Of a stretch of DNA of 21,954 bases, positions 1 through 10,270 are shown in pieces. A program made the position numbers and the translations under genes. The notes beneath the pieces are model-generated. The model worked only from the letters and a program-made list of their open reading frames with translations, ran no database searches and was not told the origin of the DNA. Source of the stretch: Glomus cerebriforme (taxonomy: Eukaryota > Glomeromycota > Glomeromycetes > Glomerales > Glomeraceae); contig QKYT01000939.1 of the NCBI GenBank assembly GCA_003550305.1, positions 8,081-30,034 on the forward strand, read 5' to 3'. Position 1 is the first letter of the stretch, and each line of letters starts with the position of its first letter.

Positions 1-566
1 TAAGCAGTGTAAAAATAAAATGTCCTTTAGAAACCTTTAGAAAATAACACGTTAATGAGTGTAAAATTTTTCTTCGAAACAGATGGCATAAATGTAAATT
101 ACATCATTTATATAAACAATGGCAATTTTGTATCACAATCGTTAAAATATTATATCATTCGCATATCTTAATTTTAATCAGATGTTATCACTCTATTGAC
201 ATCAAAAATTACAAAAAAAAAAATTAAAATATAAAAATGAATCAGGTGATATCACCCGCCGAACTATATTCAAATTATTAAATTATAAAATTAATCAGGT
301 GATATCACCTGAATTATATCATCTCGGAATAAAATTATATAAAAATTATCAGGTTAAATCACTCGGGTGAAAAATTGTTAAATCACCTTGAGTGCAAGTT
401 AGTTATATTCTACAATAAATATATTGATAAATCATAAAAATTTATTTATAAAAATATTTATAATAGTTATAACCTTTGAAAAAATATATATTTATTTAGC
501 AAAAAAAATAAAGTTGGGAATGACAGATTATTTGATAATATTACAGTTGTATTCTAAAATAATATA
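1..566. other. AT-rich intergenic DNA with short palindromic repeats
   Basis: No convincing coding region is visible. The notable content is a loose tandem repeat of about 53 bp between about 240 and 400, annotated separately. The rest is A/T-rich sequence without a recognisable motif. Confidence 0.6.
241..400. repeat. degenerate ~53-bp tandem repeat with a GGTGATATCACC palindrome core
   Basis: GGTGATATCACC occurs at 245-256 and 298-309, and a decayed version (GGTTAAATCACT) begins at 352, so the spacing is 53 and then 54 bp. The second copy sits in an 18-bp perfect palindrome, TCAGGTGATATCACCTGA, at 295-312. The AT-rich filler between cores is only loosely similar. A further half-core (AAATCACC) follows near 390. 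Confidence 0.55.
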
Positions 567-1018
567 CAATCAGATCCCTTTATAATCACCAGGTACATTA
601 CATCAAAATTGGTGATTATATAGGAGTATGATTATATAGAAGTAAACCTTTATTATATTTACCATTATATTAAAAATAAAATAAGATAATTTTATAAAGA
701 AAAATATACAAATTAAAAAATTTAAATCAACAATTTATATATAAATTATAAAATTTTATTGTAAAATAGTTTGTAAAAATTTTTTACTAAAAGTAAATAC
801 TATGTGATCATTAAAAATTTATGGCTAATCAGAAATTATGTGATTATAAAGGGATTTTTATATTAATAAAACTAATATGTATGTTACAATTATTTTTGGT
901 AATAGTGATTATAATATATATGTGATTAAAGAAGGGTTTTTTAACTAAAGTTACATAAAAATAAGTGCTTATAAAAAGATGTGATTATATAGGAGGTGAT
1001 TATATAGGGGTCTGACTG
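567..1018. mobile_element. 452-bp MITE of pogo/Tc1-mariner type
   Basis: The left end begins CAATCAGATCCC and the right end, read on the minus strand, begins CAGTCAGACCCC. The terminal inverted repeats match at 21 of 24 positions and continue to TAATCACC. Both ends are bordered by TA (565-566 and 1019-1020), the target duplication expected for the Tc1/mariner/pogo superfamily. No transposase ORF is present, so it is non-autonomous. The motif GTGATTATATAG or close variants recurs inside at 612, 629, 840, 905, 981 and 996, and inverted at 578-589. The termini resemble the intact end of the pogo-like relic near 19.84 kb. Confidence 0.75.
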
Positions 1019-1020
1019 TA

Positions 1021-1485
1021 CAGTCAAAACTCAAAACTGGTTATAACGAATAAACTCTGGATATACTGAACTCAAAATTTTAAATTTTATTAATAGTTCA
1101 TTATAAAAAGTGAGATGGTTCATATAGAAAACATAGTAATTTATATAATTTACCATCAGTTCACTGTGGGTCCAGATCACAAATTTCACATGATTTTGGT
1201 GTAACAATCATTTCTTGATGTTGCCAATCCGCAGTAATGCCTTAAAGTTTAAGTAAAGTAAAAATGCAGTATGACACAATTATACATAATAAAAGATCGT
1301 GCGACTTTCTGTATATGGTCACATGGAATGATAACAACGCAGTTAATGCACGATAATTCCGAAAGTCCGTCTTTTGTCTTTTGTCACAACAGCTCAACCA
1401 GACGATCAAAACTTCCTTATAAAATAGGGTTGTCACGATTAATTAGCATTAATTCTTCATACTAACAATACTAACGAAAGAATCG
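1021..1485. promoter_or_regulatory. upstream region of the NZF-WWE-RING gene
   Basis: This lies between the MITE and the start codon at 1486. A TATA-like TTATAAAATAG occurs near 1418, about 70 bp upstream of the ATG. Short ORFs on both strands here (1242-1465) show no domain and probably fall in promoter or 5' UTR. The element adjoining the MITE begins TA-CAGTCAAAACTC and might be another eroded transposon end, but no partner end was found. Confidence 0.35.
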
Positions 1486-2379
1486 ATGTCTACAACAAAT
1501 CGAGCAAATTGGTCCTGTGAACGGTGCACCTTTGTCAATGAAGTGAGTTTAGAAATTTTAAGTATTTCAAAGTTTTACTAAATTTATTGATTTTTCTTCA
1601 TGAAGGGAATTCTTTTAACGTGTGCAATGTGCTTTCTCACACGGACTGACGCAAAAGACTTACCTGTTCAGGTATTATTTCGATATGAATTCTCTTTGGT
1701 AAATAATATGTAGTATTAAATAATTAATGACACGATTAAATTGTTGATTTCTTTGTAGTGGGAATGGAGAGCAAATCCAGATCAATGGATTCCTTATGAC
1801 TTGGCATCATCATCTGAACTTGAAGATTCTTATCAGCGTAGAAAAACAGTCATCTACCCAAAACAAGGCTATTTTGCTTCAACAGCCGATCGATATGAAG
1901 TGCGATTCAATTATTCAACAGGACGTTTTCAACAGCACAATCTTTCAAGTGGTGGTACTCGTCGAGTTAGAAGAATTGGGAATGGTGATAATTAATATCA
2001 AATTTATAAACTCCAAGAAATTTTAATCACTTTATATACGAAGAAGCTAATAATTATTTTATTATTCTGTAACGAAAAGATGACAACTCAATTTTGCAAC
2101 CCGTTGCGATCGAACAAGTGTCGTCTGAAGATAGTTGTATAATTTGTCTGGATTCTTTTCAAGATTCCAATTCTGCCTCTATTGATCAACAAGTTGTTAA
2201 ACTTCCTCCCTGTCGTGGTCATTATTTTCATAGATCATGTGTTGCAGGTGAATTTTCATTCCTTTTACGTCAATCAATTCGTTTCAATTTTTATCTTTAT
2301 TAAATTATTTTATAATTATTTAGCTGCAATTAAGTTGAAAGATGAATGTCCAATGTGCAAGAAAAAACTTGATTATTAA
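1486..2379 (+). CDS. NZF zinc finger - WWE - RING-H2 protein, probable E3 ubiquitin ligase
   Basis: Five exons (1486-1542, 1606-1671, 1759-1984, 2080-2247, 2324-2379) join in frame to give 190 aa; all introns are GT..AG. Residues 9-28 form a RanBP2/NZF zinc finger: W9, C11-x2-C14, Asn18, C25-x2-C28. It carries the Thr15-Phe16 pair and Met27 that in Npl4-type NZF fingers contact ubiquitin. Residues 42-114 form a WWE domain: W42-E-W44, W51-x2-Y54, a Glu-rich helix, then R109-R-V-R-R-I. WWE domains of RNF146 and Deltex bind (iso-)ADP-ribose. Residues 136-184 are a RING-H2: C136-x2-C139, C161-x2-H164-x2-H167-x2-C170, C181-x2-C184. A RING of this kind recruits a ubiquitin E2, so an E3 ligase is inferred. 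The ATG at 1486 is the first ATG before the NZF. Read alone, exon 3 runs into a stop at 1993-1995, so the WWE and RING halves can look like separate genes. Splicing at 1984/2080 restores the frame exactly. Substrates are unknown. Confidence 0.85.
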
Positions 2380-3200
2380 CTATTTTCATTGGTCGGCTGT
2401 ATCTTCTCAAACACATAACTACAATTTTTTTGTAGAGCGTTTGTTTCTTATTATACATAAATTTATACTTCTTTTCTGACAAATGCATGGCTGTTTATTG
2501 ATTATTGAATTATTCTATGTTTTTTTTTTATATTTAATATATGTAAACTGATTATCTGCTTGGAAATAGGATATTTAGCAGATTATTTATTTTACTTTTT
2601 TTTTTTTTTTTTTTTGTATAAATAAACTGCAGTCCAAAAATTTAACTACTACTACATATAATTATTTACAATTTAAAGGAAAAATATTAAACTTCAAATA
2701 TTTACAGAGCAAATTAGAATCTTATGTCTATTTTACTATACCTTTCAAAAAAGAGTGCATTTATATCTTAAAGTATAATTTATAAGATAAAAATCTTATG
2801 CAAATTATTGCAATAGCAAAATAAAGTACAACAGACATAATCATAGTTTAGACTCGATATAACGATGTGTGCGGACCCATATTAAAAGTCCTGAAACTAT
2901 CGTTATAAATGAATAATGAATTATAATGATATTTATATGTTCTCAGGAAAATAGTTATTTTTAATATACTGTATATCGGCATCGTATGTCGTATATCGAG
3001 GTCAGACTGTACATATTATTGTGTTAATGTATAGTAATGATGACGTCCGACCAAAAAACAGTTAAATCTGATAATATTATTTATGTTAATGATGCAATGA
3101 AATTATGTTTTATTTTTGGTTTACATGATGATGATGACTTATAAAAGAATGCATAATACAAAGTTGATATTCACCGTTGATTTCAATCATTCCACATTTG
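2380..3200. other. intergenic region between convergent genes
   Basis: This holds the 3' ends of the NZF-WWE-RING gene (+) and the AGGF1-like gene (-). It includes poly-T runs (2521-2530 and about 2596-2616), a MITE-like repeat at 2843-3009 and AT-rich spacer. A run of GATGATGATGA lies near 3127. No coding region was seen. Confidence 0.6.
2843..3009. mobile_element. short MITE-like element with imperfect inverted ends
   Basis: Read on the minus strand from 3009, the right end begins CAGTCTGACCTCGATATACG and abuts TA at 3010-3011. The left end near 2845 reads AGTTTAGACTCGATATAACG. The two ends align over about 20 bases with two single-base gaps. CAGT at a TA site is the pogo/mariner pattern. 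The left TA duplication is not clean, so the boundary is approximate. Confidence 0.5.
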
Positions 3201-4966
3201 TTATTCGTTGAATAAATCAATAAATCTTTCCTTAGCAACACTATTAATTAAAGAAAGAAATAATTAGTAAAGTAACATTTAAAAATAATTATAGGAAATT
3301 ATATTTACCGTCTAGTTGCCTCCTGTAATGTTTCCGTAGTATTATTTTGATTCCGTTTTCCTCCTGCACCAAGACCAATTCTTCCTTCATTAGTAACAAA
3401 TTGGATTGGATTCAACATCCCAGTACCATTTCGTCCTAAACCTTGCCCTTCTTTCCATCCCATCTTCTGTAAAAGCTTATTTCCCTTATTATCAGACCCT
3501 ATTTTGGTTTGAAAATTTTTTACCTCTATTGTAGAGACTTGAGATACATCCTCCCAATCTTTCTTTATTGGACCATTATCGGGATGAATCTCTCTCCTTA
3601 AAGCAGCCCTATCAACGTACTTTGTATGCTTTTGATTGATGTTAGATGGACCCATATATTTACGTTTTAAACGATTCAGCTCCTCACGTCGCTGAACTTC
3701 TAAAAGTTCTTTTTGTGTTGTATTATTATTTATATTACCGCCAATGTTTGTAATCAAATCTCCATCATTATTTTTCTGTTTGATTTTATTCATATTATTA
3801 GAAACACCATCGCTTTTATGTGATATATCAATCATCTTGCCTTCAGTTACAGTGCAAACATCGCATGTCCATTGTTTATGCAAATGTACCTGAAATTTGG
3901 TGCTTCCGACAATAACTTCGTCCATATGGTTCAATTGATGTGGTTTAGAGCTCATCTTACTTTCTGACAAACGTTGAGAATTAACAAAAGTTCCATTTTG
4001 TGAACCAATATCAATAATAAAGAATGCATCGGCGAAATTTGTAGATTCTTCTTCTTCATTGTTATTATCAATAATAGAAGTTGAAGAAAAAAATATTTGG
4101 CAGTGATGTTTCGATGTTGGCATTTCAGCTAATCTAAGTCGTCGATCATCCCATCTGTCCCTTCCCATGGAAATACCGTTTGCATCAACCAGGACTAGAT
4201 GTCCTGATTTAAGAATTCCGGATTCAATCACAACCAATCTAAGAGTTGCATCACTGCCAGGTTCTCCTTGATCTAATGCAGTATCATCAGAAGTTAATGT
4301 ATAAATTATTGAAGTTGGATCAACTGGAGTATATGTTTGAGTAACATCATCATATATTGAATAAACTCCGGAATACGCATCAAACCAAACATTGTTCTCG
4401 GGATTGAAATAATATCTCTCTTCTGAGGTAGCGATATATCCTATTGGTACAGAATATGTACATGTATGTTTTAGCTTTGCATTTTTGTGTTGATCTTGTC
4501 CATTGGTACTATTCTCATATGGTAAAGAAGCTGTCCCGCATGCTTCAGAATCTGATAATTGCCCTTCCTCGCGTGCACTATCTATTGAAACCTCAGAATC
4601 CTTATCTGAATTTGAAGAATCTTCATGCTTATGATATGTTTTAGTTTCGCCAAATTTATCGTTTTCTCTCCGATCTCCCTCAAATTTATTATCAAAATAT
4701 GCCCAATCTTTAATATGTGAATTCCAAAGAGCATACAATTTTGTTGATTCACTATAATAATAGCCACTATCTTCGTCATACTTCCAATCGTCAGAAATAT
4801 TTTCTTCCCGATTTTTTAGTTCTTCATATGCTTGAAGTGCATCTTCAAAGATAGATCTATTTTCCACGGCTTTAGAATCTTGTTCAACAGAGCGAGAAGA
4901 ATTTGTATTTGTAGGATTTGCGCGAGGCCTAGTCAGGATTTTGTAGTCGTACGGAGCATCTTCCAT
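3201..4966 (-). CDS. AGGF1-like protein with OCRE repeats, FHA and G-patch domains
   Basis: Two exons, 4966-3309 and 3240-3201, give 565 aa. The start is the ATG at 4966 (MEDAPYDYK); the longer open frame upstream has no ATG. Residues 61-93 and 176-215 are aromatic OCRE-like repeats (GYYYSESTKLYALW; RYYFNPENNVWFDAYSG). Residues 240-363 form an FHA domain, which binds phosphothreonine: MGRDRW, SKHHCQI, D319-x-GSQNGT. T367-C-D-V-C sits just after it, as in animal AGGF1. Residues 415-465 are basic (KYMGP..KYVDRAALRRE). Residues 488-537 are a G-patch (LLQKMGWKEGQGLG, then NEGRIGLG), a type that activates DEAH RNA helicases. Human AGGF1 has the same OCRE-FHA-G-patch order, and a role in pre-mRNA splicing is inferred from family. 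Reading through the last intron stops after TRR; splicing (donor 3308, acceptor 3241) gives the tail RVAKERFIDLFNE, which fits the family better. It is divergent to PDCD5. Confidence 0.88.
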
Positions 4967-5197
4967 AGTCGCCGATTCTTTGATCGGGTTTCTTTTGTAG
5001 CAAGATTCAGTTATACTAGTTAGCAAAGCAATTTTTCAGTTTTATATAAAAACGGTGAATGAACCATTATAACATACCGATTACGGATACCGATATGTAC
5101 CAAAATGTACGACATGCACTACAATAACATACAATCACATAATACCTATGTAGAAATACTGTTTGATTTACTAAATTTTCAGATCTTAAGAAGCGTC
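4967..5197. promoter_or_regulatory. shared divergent promoter of the AGGF1-like and PDCD5 genes
   Basis: Only 231 bp separate the two start codons, which point away from each other, so this interval must hold both 5' UTRs and probably one bidirectional promoter. No clear TATA box is seen. GATTACGGATACCGATATG at 5079-5097 is unusually GC-rich for the window. Confidence 0.6.
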
Positions 5198-5984
5198 ATG
5201 GAAGATTCCGAACTTCAAGCTATTCGACAAGCTAGATTGCGCGAACTACAAGCGCAACATGCGGGTGTAAGCTTCAAAGTGTGAGAATTTTACTCGTATT
5301 CTATAATTAGTTTATTTCTGATGTTTCGGTTTTCTTGATCTAGGGCGGCAGTTCCAAGTCAACGGAAGAAGATAGCGAACAGAAACGGTAAAAGAATCCG
5401 CGTTGAGCCGGTTATTAGTATTATAAATAAAACTAAGTTTTCCGATTTTTGCTAAGTACTTTAGCTGGACATATTTTACAGTCAAATAGAAGAGACGAGA
5501 CAAGCAATGGTAACAATAACTTTATATTCAAAATTTCCTTTAATTTTTGAAACAACTTTTTAATTTATAATTTTGGATAAACTATAGTTGACGCAAATTC
5601 TGGATAATGAAGCCCGTGAACGACGTGAGTATATATAGTTGATTAATTTAATTAAATTAATAATTAAATTATTATTATTTTTATTTTTAAATTAATTGTA
5701 AAGTTGCAAGAATTTCTATGGTGAAGGCTGATAAAGCGCGTGCAGTCGAGGATCTTTTAATTCGTATGGCTCAAACAGGTCAATTACGTGGAAAAGTAAG
5801 CGAATCTCAGTTGATTGAAATATTGGAACAAATCAATCAACAACAAAAGCCGGAGACAAAAATTGTGGTATTTATTATTCAAATTTTATTGTATAATTTT
5901 TTTCCTTTTAATAACTTTTTTATTTTTGCAAAGTATAATCGAAGAAAATTTGACGATGAGGATGAAGATGATTATAACTTATGA
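5198..5984 (+). CDS. PDCD5: PDCD5 (TFAR19) homologue
   Basis: Six exons (5198-5266, 5344-5387, 5482-5509, 5588-5624, 5704-5867, 5934-5984) join to 130 aa, close to the 125 aa of human PDCD5. The order is typical: an acidic N-terminal helix (MEDSELQAIRQARLRELQ), a Gly/Ser-rich linker, a helix with QKRQIEETRQAM, the LTQILDNEARERLARI block, the core VKADKARAVEDLLIRMAQ-x-GQL, then SQLIEILEQI and the NRRK-plus-acidic tail (FDDEDEDDYNL). PDCD5 is a small DNA- and chaperonin-binding protein linked in animals to apoptosis and TIP60, and conserved down to archaea; its fungal role is less clear. The last intron (5868-5933, 66 nt) is a multiple of three without an in-frame stop, so an unspliced reading stays open. 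AATAAA at 5992-5997, 8 bp after the stop, is a possible poly(A) signal. Exon 3 is only 28 nt. Confidence 0.92.
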
Positions 5985-7390
5985 AATATTCAATAAAGAA
6001 TATTTTATAAAATGTTGATAGGACAGTTATTTTTATCTAATGATCTTAATTTATTATGATATTTAGCTGTTAATCTTTAATCTTAAATTAGTCACGTTTT
6101 ATAAATTTATAAATCTTCTTTCAATATATAAACTTGATAATTGTATTCACATATTTGTGTTATAGCTATTTTTCCCTTTGATCTAATAAAATAATACCCA
6201 AATAAAATTATTAATTTCATGAAAAAAATATATTTGAATGTGGTGAATCAAAAAAATGGAATTGCGACGCATAATATGTAAAATATAAATCACGAGACAT
6301 TATATTATTGTTCACAAAAAAGTTTATTTGAAGCAAGTTTTGCTAAATTACTTTTACAAAGCTACAAAGTAATACGATCATTATTTTCCTCATGATGAAT
6401 TTCAGAGCTTATGCCAAAATGAGAACTTACCTATATAAAATAAATTGTAATACTCCAACACCTTATTCAAATGAAACTCCAAGGTTATATATAGATTTCT
6501 GTTAAATGAGATGTTATTCTTTTATGAAGTTATATTTAAATCTCTTGATCATAGACAAGTTATCTTTTGCAACTACTCCACCTTATGATATAATTGTAAC
6601 CTATTGCCAGGGTAATTTTATTTAGATCATATTCTATTCTATTGAAAAAAATTGGATATGTACCAGTGACTAAATATAGTACCTCGAGAAATACATATGA
6701 TATAAAGATTCTCTATATTATCGATTTTGGCTATTATTTAAAATATATAATTCATATTAATTCATACCGACTAGGTTGTTATTTGTGGTTTACTTTGATC
6801 ACTTAATCATCGAGTAACATTATTTGGTTGTTGGATTGATCGTATGTAAATGTGGAGTAAAATGGAACATTTGACTGGTAAGTATAACTATGTTCGGGAG
6901 TTAGGTGTTGAAAATGAATGATCGTTGTGGTGGAGGTGTTGGCAGAGGTGGGGAATTTTCTGAAATGAGTCTCTTTTTTCTTCTAGCTTGTCTGACAATT
7001 CCCGATATGATTGCTTTACTTTTAACACGATTTCGGGCATTGATTCTTTTTCCCAATTCTGGCATAATGATACAGTCAGACAGTAACACTATTTATAGTA
7101 CTTGTCACACAAATCTTTAGCGATTTTTGAATTCGTGAATGGCGGCGATAATATGGTGAAATTGTACTACTTTCACATGGTTATCATAACCGAATTAGCT
7201 CTTAGAACCTCGTATGATTTCATGTTAAGGCATGGTCTGATTACGTTTTCGATAATGGCGTATATATACTGTATATATATAAGACATGAACGTTGTCAAA
7301 AAATTATTCCCAAAAATTAATATTAAGCTTTCCATTCGTATATAATAAATAATTAAAGAAAAAGGAGATTATAAAAATATAACAGATAAA
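5985..7390. other. intergenic region upstream of the lactate dehydrogenase gene
   Basis: About 1.4 kb without a supported gene. It holds the PDCD5 3' UTR and the LDH promoter and 5' UTR. Short open frames at 6901-7120 and 7102-7320 lack recognisable domains. The stretch 6890-7260 is less AT-rich than its surroundings, with GGTGGAGGTGTTGGCAGAGG near 6928. No promoter motif could be assigned. Confidence 0.5.
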
Positions 7391-8546
<1,156 letters not shown>

Positions 8547-8768
8547 TTTTAACCTAAAAACCTAATTAAAAAATCCATTTATTTATTTTATAAATAAATT
8601 ATTTCCTCTATATTATATTACTTATCAAGTTATATCGAAATTTTATTGTTTAATAATATACAAAAAAAAAAAAGAAATAGTCCTGTAATGGTTATTATTA
8701 ATACAATGACCGGAAATATTTGAAAGGTTAAAAATTCCGTTTATGCATTCTATGTAATCTGTAATATT
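8547..8768. terminator. shared 3' region of the convergent LDH and CYSTM genes
   Basis: The 222 bp between the two stop codons must hold both polyadenylation regions. It is AT-rich, with AAATAAATTATTT near 8591 and an A-run near 8664. No unambiguous poly(A) signal can be picked. Confidence 0.4.
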
Positions 8769-9218
8769 TTAACAACACGCTTCACAGCAGCAGCATAAAC
8801 ATGCACCAAGAGCGCTAAAGAAAAAAAATTTTTTTTTTCAGATGTATTTTTAAAAAATCACTATATTTGTCTGTTATTATAAATAAAAAAATTTGATGCC
8901 TACATTCCTAAACACAACTTATCGTCTTTTTCAGGTGGTGCTTGTTGAACTACAACTTGAGGTGGAGGCGTGGGATAATATCCTTATGAATATTGAAGAA
9001 AGAATTTATTAATTTGAAATTTTTTAATAAAACTTTCATTTATAATAACGCGAAAGCTAAGATATACCTCCTTGTTGCATAGGTGGTTGTGGACTATAAT
9101 AACCAGAGTTTTGAGGCGGATAACCTTGACCTTGAGGAGGGTAACCTTGAGGAGGATATTGTGGTGGTGGGTATGGTCCTTGTGAGTATCCACCTCCTGG
9201 ATATCCTTTGTCAGTCAT
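8769..9218 (-). CDS. GYPPQ-repeat protein with a CYSTM cysteine-rich tail
   Basis: Three exons (9218-9068, 8982-8904, 8814-8769) join to 91 aa. The N-terminal two thirds are Gly/Tyr/Pro/Gln-rich (GYPGGGYSQGPYPPPQYPPQ), with PPQ/GYPPQ units repeated through residue 50. A short KDDK charged segment follows, then the tail LCLGIALGACLCCCCEACC. This is the XYPPQ-plus-CYSTM layout found in small eukaryotic membrane-associated proteins linked to stress or metal tolerance. The cysteine run is expected to be palmitoylated or to form a short membrane helix; both roles are inferred from family. The last donor (GTAGGC at 8903) is weak, but only this splice yields the CYSTM tail. Read straight, exon 2 stops after CLGM. 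The tail exon codes only 15 residues and is easily missed. Confidence 0.82.
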
Positions 9219-9871
9219 ATTTATTTCTTTTACTTAAAAAAATCGGTTGAAAAGTCTAATATATATATATATATCTGTATTTCTTGAAATTTGGCTTAAA
9301 TTGTTAAAAGGTAAACTTATGTATTTATAGACGATTAAACCAAAAAAAAAGAAACTTCGTTGTATCCAAATTTAAATTGAAACTTCTTATTTAGGTTTGG
9401 TTTAGGTCATATAAAAAAAAATAAAGTAATTACAGAATAATTCCCCTTGTTGAAATATATCATAAGCTAAATTGAAAATTCCAGGTTTTCCATCATTGTG
9501 CCAATAAAAAGGCTTTTGTATCACATAAATTAATTCTTGGCCTTCTATTATTGCCTTTTTATGAGTGGTTTATAGTTTCAATAGATAGAAATTAATTTTC
9601 TTGGCAACATGCCTTTCATACTATTTTTGATTGCCAAGAAAAACTATAAATATCTTTCATGGTCGGCAAATGCCACAGCAATTCATTGCCAAATACTGTT
9701 ATCACGTGATATTAATTGTCTATTGAAGATCGTTAATCGACATAATAATTATTTTATATTGTGCATTAGTGCCGACAATTAGATAAATCTTTCCAGGTAT
9801 TATGATTACTGCATATAATAGTTATCTGAAACCCATATGCAAAGGTTGAATATAATTGGCTATCCATCTTT
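9219..9871. other. intergenic region upstream of the CYSTM gene
   Basis: No gene is seen. It contains an AT dinucleotide run at 9258-9274, a 12-bp-arm hairpin at 9596-9642 and the palindrome ATCACGTGAT at 9701-9710. Confidence 0.55.
9596..9642. repeat. perfect 12-bp inverted repeat with a 23-nt loop
   Basis: TTTTCTTGGCAA at 9596-9607 is the exact inverse of TTGCCAAGAAAA at 9631-9642. Related TTGGC/GCCAA words recur nearby (9538, 9664, 9687), so it may belong to a small eroded element. Confidence 0.55.
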
Positions 9872-10270
9872 ATGTATTTATATATTATAACACAGATATT
9901 AGTTAAAATTATGTTGCTTTCTGCTTCTAAAGTATCTAAACTTTTAGGGTTTCAGCTAGTACACTTTAGCGTTGGAACAGGGAGAGCAAAATACAATCTT
10001 CTAGACTTCTCTCAGGACACAGAGTTTATAATGTCATATCCATACTTAGAAATCATGCTATCACCACCACCTCTACCACCTTTACAACCACCTTCACCAC
10101 CACCTCCTCAGATATCAGCTTCGGTATCAATTTCAAGAGATCCGAATTGCGTTCCTTACTGGAATGATCAAGTCGTGAACTGGTCAAAGAAGTTGTTGTT
10201 GCTCACAGAGATAGGCTGTGTCAGTTCACCTTTGACCATTTTGAATTTGTTTTCAAGCTTAATAACATAA
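9872..10270 (+). pseudogene. Pro-rich open frame, possibly the 5' piece of the Fanzor relic
   Basis: An open frame of 132 codons starts at an ATG at 9872. It has a proline-rich stretch (PPPLPPLQPPSPPPPQ, about residues 66-81) followed by a Trp/Tyr/Cys segment (DPNCVPYWNDQVVNWSKKLLL). That segment reminds me of the region ahead of the helix-turn-helix in some Fanzor proteins, but I cannot verify this. It lies on the same strand and about 300 bp upstream of the clear Fanzor sequence. It could equally be a chance open frame. Confidence 0.3.

Noticed and set aside
1242..1465. Overlapping short ORFs on both strands
   Set aside because: They lie just upstream of the NZF-WWE-RING start, show no domain, and look like promoter or UTR sequence.
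1801..1995. WWE exon as a separate 64-aa gene ending at 1995
   Set aside because: The stop lies past a good donor at 1985. Splicing to 2080 keeps the frame into the RING, and the NZF exons splice in upstream.
4967..5026. N-terminal extension of the AGGF1-like frame
   Set aside because: It begins at a TTG and has no ATG; the ATG at 4966 is the natural start.
7102..7320. 72-codon plus-strand ORF before LDH
   Set aside because: No recognisable domain, out of frame with LDH, and no splice that would join it sensibly.
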